A stretch of 64,000 nt of DNA, from positions 1 through 64,000 of the forward strand of contig JAYMGJ010000523.1 in NCBI GenBank assembly GCA_037178675.1, in the 5' to 3' direction. A model generated the notes under the pieces. It was given only the letters and a program-made list of their open reading frames with translations. It did no database searches and was not told the origin of the DNA. The DNA is from Scleroderma bovista. Taxonomy: Eukaryota > Basidiomycota > Agaricomycetes > Boletales > Sclerodermataceae. Below, one piece after another: positions 54,881-64,000 of this stretch. Positions within the stretch are counted from its first letter, which is position 1, and each line of letters begins with the position of its first letter. Position numbers and translations under genes: made by a program.

Positions 54881-56140
54881 TGGTAGTTGTCACTGCCACT
54901 GTGGGTCTGAAATTTGACTAAGTGCCCAAAAATGCGAAAAATGCGATATTGTGGACACTGTTTGTCACACCTCTTGCACAACATGGCAAACCAGACCAAA
55001 CAAATGCCTTTTCCTACTATGTAGGAGTGGGCTCAACACAACAAATGTTAGTGCCGGAGCTAATGGTAAGTTTCCTACTACCACTACATTTTTACTTGTC
55101 TAACAACTGCTATTTGACTACAAATGTTAGGCTAATGGTATTTGGCACTACTACCATATTAACTCCAACAATGGTACCAAGGTTATGACTACACAACAAA
55201 TTAGTGCCGGAGCTAATGGTAAGTTTCCCACTACCATTACATATTAACTTGTCTAACAATTGTACTAATAGGTTATTGGACTATGGTCAAGCATGATTAG
55301 AGGCTATTAGCCTGCCGGAAATTGACAACCACCCTGTAAGTTCTTCACTAGCTCAACCTTAGTATTGCTCCATTGGAGCAGTGTTTTTGGTACTGGTAGT
55401 CAATACACCATGTATGTAGTTAGTAATTGATAATATATTTGGTGCTATACAAACTACTATGAGTGCCATAAGAGTCTGAATGAGTGTTATTACTACTAGT
55501 ATGAGAGCTTTGAATTGGCTTTTGGACAAAGCCTAGTATTGGTGTTGCAAAGGAGTACTAAGGATAAGTGTGTACTAGTTTTGCTAATGATTCTGTACAT
55601 CTGGGGAGAACTGGGGAGAACTGTACAGACTTCCACAGAAGTCCACAGTCTATGTCTATCTGGACAGAGCTGTCCAGTATGGACTAAGCTGGGGACTCTG
55701 TGGCTCTGTGTGGCACTGTCCAGAACTGTCCAGAACAAAGTGATTTGCTGATGTGGGTGTAGTTAGTTGATGGTGGAAAATTTGCTGGAAGAGATAAGCC
55801 GAGGGTCTGCAGTCAAGTCAACTCACTGCGACGCACACTGAGGTGTTGTTCGAGTTTTTGCAAAGGCCTAATAAAGAAAAATGATGAAGGATTGGGAGAT
55901 GTGCATTAGTGTCAGGCCATCGGTTGTATGATCAAGTTGTAGAAATCATGTACCACTCACAAGCATTTGTTGGGCTGTCCCAATCGTTGGATCCGTCGAG
56001 ACCAGGTGGTGAAAGAGTGAGTGGGCAAAGAAAAAGTTGAACATGCTGATGTAATCACATCACTTGCAAAAAGTTTGCCAAGTCCCATCGATCTCTGCTC
56101 TCCCAAGCATCTGCTTACCCACGTATGCCCCAACTACCGT
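54881..56140. other. Non-coding interval with a small direct repeat
   Basis: The phrase tagtgccggagctaatggtaag recurs in two places (about 55050 and 55203), each followed by similar text. 55600-55740 is rich in tgtccag words. No gene recognised. Confidence 0.4.
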
Positions 56141-57260
56141 GATATCTATGAACAATGATGACGCCCACCACCTCCATTACTGCCACCATACTTGCCAACT
56201 GCAACTACCATGACACATCAACGGCTACTATCACCACCACTACGAATGAACGACGATGACCCGGGTTTGCAAAATGGTACAACATATTTTTCCTTTTTTC
56301 ATTTCATTCACTAACTATTATCCACAGGTCATCTGCATGCACACCCGCACGCACTCACACAGCGTGACCCCACCCCCTGTAAGTTTCCTTTCCTTTCTTC
56401 TTTTCATTAACTAACTATTATTACATGCCCTTTGCACCCTCATCCGCACCTGTAACCACACGCATACAGTGGCCACATGCCCAAAAGACGCATGGAAAAG
56501 ACGCACACCGCACTGACACAATGACAAGACGGTACGTATCTATTAGCTTCCTTTTTTGTCTTGTTATAAGTTATTAATACCACTAATTGAAACCACCACA
56601 TAGTACCACCACCGCACGTAGCACGGTGTGATGTGACCACCGCCACCAGCAGCAGTGTTGACAATGACCACCCCGGACATAGGCACGACGACAACTGCAG
56701 CGATGGCAAGGCGATCACTGCCAGCATGGTGTGACGCGATGCCAGCAGCAGCAGCAATGACGACGACCACTGGTGTGACGATGATGGCGACACCATGGCC
56801 AGCATGCATGCACACTGTGACATGACCACGACCACGACCCCAGCACCCTGCATTGACGGCAACAGCGGTGATTACCCCAGCGGTCAGCACGCGTGCATGC
56901 TGCAATGCGACACCCCAGACCCTCCAGTCGATGACAGCAGCAATGGCAAGGCGATCACTCAGCATGGTGCAACATGATCACCAGTGCAGCAGCAGCATCA
57001 ACAATGACCGGTACCACCCAGATGCCTATGTGCAGCCAATGGACCACAGGCGGTGGCGGCGGCGGCCAACTCCAGCAGCCACAACAGCCTCCCCACCCCC
57101 ACTACCTCCACCACCAATGTGCAGCTGCGTATGCGCAGCCAACGGATGGCAATGGTGGCCACCCCCACATGCCTGCCCATTTCAACGACAACGACCGATG
57201 ATGGTGACTGTGACCACGACCACCCACATTGGATGCCAGATGCCAATTACTAGTTTACTT
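56141..57260. repeat. CAC/CAG-rich low-complexity region
   Basis: Many caccacc, gcagcagc and gacgacc runs give long but uninformative ORFs on both strands. I see no conserved motif or splice pattern. Confidence 0.55.
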
Positions 57261-58793
57261 AGTAGTCTCACTTGTATGGATATTAATAGTAACCATGTAC
57301 ATTTAAGTACCTGATACCTGCAGCATGCAAACAATGAACATGGGTATGGACACGGGTGTGGGTGTCTGGCATGCTGACTTGTACCCATACTGTTATTCCC
57401 TAAATGTGAATAGGTGACAATATAGGGTATATTGACTCTGTAAAATACATAGTGTGAACTGTGGCTACAATGACTATAGTGAGCTATTGGAACAACACTG
57501 TCAACTATAGTGCCAACCATGTGCTACCTGTCACACAGTGACAGCTTGATAGTGCAATAGATCACATACCTGATGCAACATATTACAATAGAGTCTCTAG
57601 GTGGCTTGATAGCTGGGTGGCTATGCTACATAGCAAAATGTTTTTCCTGATGTAAATACTACTCTATCTGAATCTAGCCTCTATTTCTGTTAAATCATTT
57701 GTACCACCATTTACAGACCATTAGGTAGTGTGTGTGATGTACTATTTCATGTTTTCTATATGTTTTGAAAGTCTCTGTGCTTTTTTCAGGCATCTTCCCA
57801 CAGCCTTCATATGTTGTTTCACGAGTCCTGCCCTTCCAAAGTATACACTTGTAATATAAATACCACAAGTCACGTCATGCCTATAGCTGTGTTGATCGCA
57901 ATGCACACAGGTCTCATCCATAGTCTCTGTCATTGTGCCAGTGCTCCCCCTGCATCCTGGATTCAGAGGTAAGCTTATTTGTTCCTATTTGATCTCTAGG
58001 TCTCCATATTGACGCATTGCTGTCCAAGGTCAGCATTCTTGATCTCCTGCACTTGACTGATGTTTCCAGGTTGAACTTTGATGTGTCTGCATCAATGCCT
58101 GGGTCTATAGACCATATAGGAACATTGACTCATATCTGGGTGGCTGCATGATGCTCATGTGTCCTAGCTGAATCATTTTGCCTTCTTGCATTTGGCTGAC
58201 TCTTTGCTCGATCTTGAACCTTCTGCCTCACTGTCAATGCCTAACAACTCTATATGGACACTCTTGGCAGTGGCTGGCTGGCCTTGATGACACTGGTGAG
58301 TCGCCATCTCATATTCTTTGGCTGTAGCACATATGCTGACTCTCTGCAGCCAGCAGCACTGTTTCAACTTGAGTTGAGTTGATGTCACCGCCGCTAGTCA
58401 TGCCCACCATCACCATTGTCTCTGTTTCATTCGCCATCGCCAGCTCTCTCACTCTTGACGCTCAGCGCAATCACCTCATCTCCACTCTTGACCTGTCCAA
58501 ACGCAAATGTTTGACTTATGGTGCCCAACACTTCAATTGGCATGTTTCTCAGTACATACAGGTTGACATTGTTGACCCCTCTATCAACTAGCATGCTTGG
58601 CCATCATGGTCTCACATGTACTTGGTGAGTTCTGCATCCTCTGTCCAATTTGACGTGCTCTAACATTCTTAGTTGCATTTTCAGCCATTTTTGCATTGTT
58701 TTCAATGATGCAGGCATCCATGCATCCGCTGTAGAGACACACACATCTCTAGGTGCGCATATACCGATCAGTATTTGCCCGAACTCGTTCATG
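57261..58793. other. Non-coding interval, nothing recognised
   Basis: About 1.5 kb of moderately AT-rich sequence with only short ORFs (for example 57742-57933 reverse and 58379-58591 forward) that show no family features. It may be an eroded transposon. Confidence 0.35.
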
Positions 58794-59275
58794 CTACTCA
58801 GCACAGCCACCTGCACCCAACCCGCATGAGAGCTCTCTAATGCACAACTTGGTACACCCGATAGGGTCCTGCGAAGGTCCCGCATGAGTAGCTATTCCCT
58901 ATCTCTTCCTGCGAGCATTGTGATCACTTGGAATAGCTTCAGGTCTGTTTGGACTAGTCTGTGCTACTCAGCACAGCCACCTGCACCCAACCTGCACAAA
59001 AGCTCTCCAATGCGCAGCTTGATAGGGTCCTGCGAAGGTCCCACATGAGTAGCTACTCCCTATCTCTCCCTGCGAGCATTGCAATCACTCGGAATAGCTT
59101 TGGGTCTGTTTGGACTAGTCCACACTACTCAGCACAGCCACCTGCACCCAACCCACATGAGAGCTCTCCGACACGCAGCTTGGTACACCCGATAGGGTCC
59201 TGCGAAGGTCCTGCATGCGTAGCTCATCCCTATCCCTTCCTGACTGTCTCAGTCACTTGGAATAGCATCAAGTTG
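58794..59275. repeat. Tandem repeat, three units of 161-170 bp
   Basis: Units start at about 58794, 58964 and 59125 with ctactcagcacagccacctg. Unit 2 lacks a short internal piece (gtacacc..) and unit 3 decays at its end. Confidence 0.85.
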
Positions 59276-59282
59276 CACTACT

Positions 59283-59460
59283 ACATCACATCGGGTCGCG
59301 TTGGGTCACTCTCCTGCATAGGGTCTCACTGCATAGGGTTGCATCGCATCAGGTCGTGCTGCATCAGGACACTCTCCTGCATAGGGTCTCATTCCGTAGG
59401 GTCACGGTGCATCAGGTCACATTGCATCAGGTTGGGTCACTCTCCTGCATAGGGTCTCTT
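59283..59460. repeat. Short tandem repeats of catagggtc / catcaggtc
   Basis: Degenerate units such as actctcctgcatagggtct and gcatcaggtc, repeated about a dozen times. They adjoin the 161-170-bp repeat. Confidence 0.75.
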
Positions 59461-59523
59461 TAAGGTTGTGGATGGCTTCTCTGATCCTCACTCAACACAG
59501 AACATGACCAATGTGTATTCCTT

Positions 59524-60037
59524 TGAGTATGTAGGATAATAAGAAGTTAGTTGAGACAACCCTAAGGGCAAACAACCCAAAGAACTACCACACGTCGAGA
59601 CTCTGAGGAGGAAATAGGAATCAAGCGTCTTAGAGCGAAAACCCAAAGAGAGCTCGAATGGAGAACCTCTGGGTGCTGGATTGCAGCAGTATATATACTA
59701 CACTACACATGTCCTGTGTGAGGCTATCCATGAGGCTGTATGCTGTACGAGGCAGTGAGCACAGCTGCCATCCTGTGGTAAGGCTATGCTAATGACATCA
59801 AGGGACACAGCATGTACAGCATGAGGCTGTAGCCTAGACAGACCTACAGATAAGGTACATTAGATAAGATACTACAGTACGATAAGATAAGATGTCATCT
59901 AATCGCAGATTAGATAAGATAAAGAGTTAGACCATTACATTAGTTATCCTTCTTACATAATAAGAAAGCATTTAAATAGGAAAGTGTAGTATTACATAAG
60001 TAAACACATATGGGTAACCCCTAAGGGCACCCTTACA
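59524..60037 (-). repeat. Gypsy-2 3' LTR (LTR-C)
   Basis: 514 bp, TGAGTATGTAGG..CCCTTACA as read forward. It contains a tatatata box near 59690. CCCTCCCCCTG follows at 60038-60048, on the reverse strand the polypurine tract CAGGGGGAGGG, so this is the 3' LTR of a reverse-strand element. Confidence 0.87.
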
Positions 60038-60049
60038 CCCTCCCCCTGT

Positions 60050-61344
60050 AGAGCCAATATAGGGCTCTAATCATACAAGAAATTAAAAAATAGTCCATGC
60101 ATGTAAAATGAGAAGTGGGAGGTTGAACTCCCAACCAATGTACGGCTAAGTAATTGTTCTTTGGGAGGATGGGCTTCTGGGATTCACAACAAGTAGATAG
60201 TGGACCATTGACATGAGTCTACATAGTACGACCCACATATAGTCGAACCCCTCGCTTGGGGGGAACGGACCTACAAAGTCCATTGCGATCGACCCCCAGG
60301 GCCTGACTGGTATGGGCATACTGTGTAAGAGACCTTTTGGCCTCTGGTTGTCGGTCTTCGTGGCCTGGCATATGGCGCACGACCGACAATACTTGTCAAC
60401 TTCTCAGCCTAGTTTTGGCCACCAATACCACCTGCGGACATAGTCCGCTGTTCTCTGGGCTCCAAGGTGCCCTAATATTTGATGCGCCTGCACAATAATC
60501 ATGGCGATAATTGTATCGCCTTCAAATGTGGTGTGAGGTACACAGAGCACCTCTTCCCCTCCTCTGTTATATGTATATATGAGGTCATCCCTCACTCTGA
60601 ACGTTGCAAAGTGTTCGGGCTCTTCGAGCACCTTTGACAGCACGCTGTCGTTCTTGTATCCTGCGCTTATAGCGCCTTCGAGCCCTGATTTCGCTCGCAG
60701 TTGGTTTGGTAGGTCGGGTGAGTTACCCGCAGATTCGAGTAGGCTGGGATCGTCTCCCAAATTTTCGGAGAGACCTTCTCCCTTACTCCTCTCAGCGTTG
60801 GTCGCCATGTCCTCTGCCTCTATTCTACGAGCTTCCTTTTGCTCAGTCAATCTCTTACTCTTTGTTGTGGGCTTGTCCCCCACTTCCCTCATCGCGCTAA
60901 GGTGTACTTCCTGCCACCGATCATGAGGGAGATCATCCCCCTCTGGGTCCAGACGAACATCAGTGTTTGCCCAGTCGATGTTCTCATCGGAGATAGATTC
61001 TCCACCTCCGTTCTCATAGTACCTGGACAGGCAGTCCGCTACCTTGTTTTCTGCGCCCTTGACGTAGACGATCGTCATGTCGAACCTGGACATGTAATCC
61101 AGCCATCGCACCTGCCTGCTGGACAGTTTTCGCTGTGTCTTGAGGTACCCCAGCATCTCGTGGTTGGTGACGATCGTGAACTTAAATCCAAGGAGTTTAT
61201 CCTCCCATTTTATCAGCGCTTCGATAATTGTGAGTGTCTCTCGCTTGAAGGTCTGGTAATTCTGCTGGGCATCAGTCAATTTCTTTGACATGAAGCCCGC
61301 GGGTCTACAGGTCTTCCATTCGGGCCCTTGCCCATACAGTGCGC
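60050..61344 (-). pseudogene. Ty3/gypsy pol fragment (RNase H, integrase start)
   Basis: The reverse-strand frame holds RNase H (FMSKKLTDAQQNYQTFKRE, IVTNHEMLGYL, ENKVADCLSRYY), a charged linker and the integrase zinc module (QAHQILGHLGAQRTADYVRR). A TGA at 60404-60406 interrupts it; coding sequence continues with CRSCAICQATK and the first integrase Asp (AMDFVGPFPP). It then breaks off before the second Asp, so about half of pol is deleted up to the LTR. The 5' side is cut at 61344 by element A. It is a different family from the element at 18594-25242: no chromodomain is present. Confidence 0.9.
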
Positions 61345-61836
61345 TGTGAGTCAAAGTGTGGATTTGGGTCAGAACAACAACCCAAACACAACACCAACAA
61401 AGGACTACAAAATTGTGCGAGTGGTGGTTTACCTCCACGGTGTCCAGAGAGGATGTGCTGAGGAGGAGGGAAGGGGATCTACACCAACAGGGTGATGCAG
61501 ACGGTGATGCAGGATACTCCTGGGGTACAGGAGCAATAGAAGACGAAGGGGATAGGTGTCTGGACTCTTCCTAAAGCCTAGGAAGTGTCAAAGCGGGGAT
61601 TGAGTTGACTGGGACTGAAGTAGCGATACTACACCTAGAAATTGCTGCAGCAAGGGGACAAGGGGGCTCCTGACGTCCAGAAGCAATAGGGGATGAAGGA
61701 TTGACAGGCTAGACTCTGCTTGAGCCTAGAGAAAGACTTGGACTTGAATAGATTGGATAAAACTTGAATATCAGAGCCTTTAGACCTTCACTGAAGCCTA
61801 CAAGACTCAAAGAGCTGAGGGGATACTGACTGAGAG

Positions 61837-62478
61837 TGTTACGACCATGCCCAACTCTGGGCCTTATCCGGTCACTCTGGTCGCATCGCAGCTCTACAGC
61901 TCTACTCCGGTCGCTCGTCTCCTACTCCGGTCGCGCTCATGCAGATAACCTTCCGTTAAGCACGACCCTTGGTCTATGCTCCATTCGCTCATTACCACAC
62001 TTCGCCGTTTACCCTGCCTTGACGTGAGTTCTCCGTGAACTCGATATATCCTACACCTTGTAGCATTTTCACCGGACCTGATTTATTTTACACGGACCTG
62101 ACTTTATTTTCACCGGTCCTGACCTAGTCCTAACTCCAGTCATCCCTTGTCCGCCTTTTAGGCTGTTTACTTGTCACCGTATATACTCGACCCTAGTTCT
62201 TACTTAGTATAAGTACTCTGTAGTTTATCCTGTACTCCTCAGTCTGAAATCAACTTAGTCACTACTCCAGTCTCTGCCAGTCTCCGTCTCCGTCTCCGTC
62301 TCTATCACCTTGACCGGAACCTACGCAAGGGATCAACGCACATCGTCCTTGTCGTTGAATCCAAGCGGTCACCAACTCTGGCCGGACTAATCCCTCGTCC
62401 AGCCCTCTGCCCTCCTCCTTCGTCTGCGCTCGTCCGGACTTGACCGGACCCCCTACCGGAGTAGACCCGGACTTGACA
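61837..62478. mobile_element. Solo LTR (LTR-B copy 2) inside element A
   Basis: 642 bp, same ends as 27618-28248. The flanks are GAGAG on both sides (61832-61836, 62479-62483). It has a few more cgtctc units near 62285 than copy 1. Confidence 0.88.
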
Positions 62479-63058
62479 GAGAGGGACTGAGAGAGGGATA
62501 ATTTCATGCTATTTGGGTCCTTTTTCACTGGGCTGAGCCCAGGGGTTTAAATACATGGGGGGGCACAGCATTAAAGTACAAAAAGAGAAGGGAGTAAGCA
62601 GAATTTGTCAAGGATTGGTAAGGGATTGGTAAGAGCTTTGTAAGGGGTTTGTAAGCGATCAGTAAGCAAGGGATAAGCAGGAATGAGTAAGCATAGGAAG
62701 CATGAATAAGCTGCTGAGTAAAGGAATGAGTAAGCTGCATGACAAGATTGATTGGTAAGGGAGTGAGTCATCAGCTGAGTAATATACCAAAAATGCAAAA
62801 GGGATAGAGTAATACTGATGACAAGAGAGCATCAGTAAGCAAGGGATGAGTCACTGCACAGCAGAAGGAGTCATTGATGCACAGCCTAAGAAGTTTGATG
62901 GGGGGCTGTGTACCATCAGGAATTTGATGGGACAACAATGGGGAAGATCTGGGATTAATAGGGGGATTGATCCGAGACAAAACAGCCACAAGAAGGGTAC
63001 CAGGGGTCCAGAGGTCTTTTTGGGGGGTCAGCATACACTAAAGTATAGTGCATGTGTT

Positions 63059-63559
63059 CTAGCGCCGCTGAAGCGCAACCATGGGCTCCCTTGACGAGCT
63101 CTCTTCTGGGAAAGAATGAGAGAGGGTTCTTCTTCCTAATAGCACTATAAAGTGGGGGGAATAACTGTCATGGTGCTGGGGGACGTCGTCTGAAAGTAGG
63201 GAAGCGGATAGAGTATTGAATTTGATGCATCCAGGGAAGCGAGACAAACGACAGAGGAAGATGGACATGGCAAGTATCTGGGAGGAAGGGACCATAGGCT
63301 GAGGGCTCAGGGGACACAGAGACGACCAGAGAAGACTTTCAAGCTTGACAATAGACCTAAGATGACCAAAGTACGTCCTTGACGCAGGACTGACGAGGAG
63401 AATGCGCTGACCGAGAACGAGAGGGACTGAGGGAGCAGGCTGGGAAGATATGTGCCAGGCAGTGCACGGGAACTCTGGGAGAGGCTGTCCTAAGAGCAGG
63501 ACATAGTGGAGATCTGCAGCAATAGTGGAGAAATGATCCAGAGAAAATACGGACTCCAT
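63059..63559 (-). pseudogene. Element-A ORF, frameshifted copy in A5
   Basis: It begins MESVFSL like the others, but one base is missing near 63337 (gaagactttc against gaagacttctc), so the C-terminal half is read in a wrong frame. Confidence 0.4.
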
Positions 63560-64000
63560 AGTGAGCGATGAAGTGAACGTCTGGATTGCGGGGGGAATAT
63601 CTCCGTGGGAAATGAACGGATTTGCGTCGGAACTTGACAGGCAGATAGACCACGCTCTAGGCTTTCTGACGGTATAGTCACATGCCTGATAGCTTCAGAA
63701 ATGACGGAGCTATTCAAAATATCGGAATGCCGGCACTGGGCGCCTAAAAATGACATTTGGGCGCTAAAAATCATTTCTTCTCTTTCTCCTTCGTTTCTCC
63801 ATCAATTCTTTGGCTTCTTTGATCGTTCTGGTATGGGAGTTGGACTGCAGACGTGTGCATTCCTTTCTCATACCACAATTGACGTTATTCCTTCAGTTTC
63901 TTCTGCTTCTTGGCGGTTCTCGTGCGATAGATGACTGTCTGCATTGGCATTCATCTCTCGCATCAGGATAGTCATCTTGTGCGATAGATGGCTACGATGA

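Larger units (their letters stand above)
61345..64000 (-). mobile_element. LTR-like element A copy 5, runs off the window
   Basis: It starts TGTGAGTC after GCGC and is interrupted by solo LTR-B copy 2. The 5' end of the element lies beyond position 64000. Confidence 0.87.

Noticed and set aside
56141..57260. Histidine/glutamine-rich ORFs as a gene
   Set aside because: The composition follows from CAC/CAG runs; both strands are equally open and no domain or intron pattern appears.
59283..59460. Telomere-like TAGGGT repeats
   Set aside because: The TAGGG words occur within longer irregular units and never as consecutive TTAGGG.
62262..62528. 88-codon reverse ORF in LTR-B copy 2
   Set aside because: It overlaps the LTR and the element A flank, lacks motifs, and is matched at 28071-28250 only because the LTR is repeated.

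Overview
This window is a repeat-packed chromosomal segment of a filamentous fungus, almost certainly a mushroom-forming basidiomycete (Agaricomycetes). The signs are genes with many short introns (44-68 nt, GT..AG), KDZ and Plavaka cut-and-paste transposases with their usual companion genes, a chromodomain Ty3/gypsy element, a Ty1/copia element and an RNase H-bearing LINE. I recognise no ordinary housekeeping gene; almost everything is mobile DNA, inserted in layers. Coordinates are read by eye and may be off by one or two bases.

Layer 1 (118-12347, resuming at 29936-31640) is an old KDZ transposon: a reverse-strand companion gene (156-1984), a KDZ transposase with ten exons that can all be traced but two in-frame stops (2361-5928), arrays of CCGG-containing repeats with a 300-bp inverted repeat (6345-9720), an apparently intact TET/JBP-type 2-oxoglutarate/Fe(II) dioxygenase gene (10245-11613, reverse), a decayed gene divergent from it (11784-12298, resuming at 29950-30177) and degenerate repeats to about 31640. 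Layer 2 is a LINE on the reverse strand (about 12348-29935) in an intron of that last gene, with a perfect 14-bp target duplication. Layer 3 sits inside the LINE: a 1.6-kb non-autonomous LTR element (12533-14122) in its 3' region, a 2.1-kb LTR-like element of family A (16551-25305) in the reverse-transcriptase domain, and a solo LTR (27618-28248) in ORF1. Layer 4 is a Ty3/gypsy element (18594-25242) inside that A copy. Its LTRs differ at only two positions, yet it has lost its reverse transcriptase and has broken gag and protease; it carries an antisense two-exon gene for a coiled-coil plus zinc-cluster protein.

From 32400 to 39022 lies a Plavaka transposon (transposase forward, companion gene reverse) split by two long-form (A') copies and cut off by an A copy. 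39023-44743 is a near-identical inverted pair of A copies around fragments of another Plavaka and a gypsy LTR. 44744-50203 is a Ty1/copia element lacking its 5' LTR, followed by an unknown ORF and another A copy. 52950-59523 has no recognisable genes but long inverted tandem repeats, CA/CAC-rich sequence and a 161-170-bp tandem repeat. 59524-61344 is the 3' part of a second gypsy element, cut by a last A copy that runs off the window.

Three threads tie the window together. (i) Many dead reading frames carry TGA where CGA is expected, and repeat copies differ by C-to-T at CpG, as expected from deamination of methylated cytosine. (ii) All family A junctions and the 1.6-kb LTR element have 4-bp flanks with a central CG (one decayed to TG), so these elements seem to prefer CpG-containing targets. 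(iii) The genes that look intact are accessory ones: the TET/JBP enzyme, the zinc-cluster gene in the gypsy element, and a short conserved ORF in family A.
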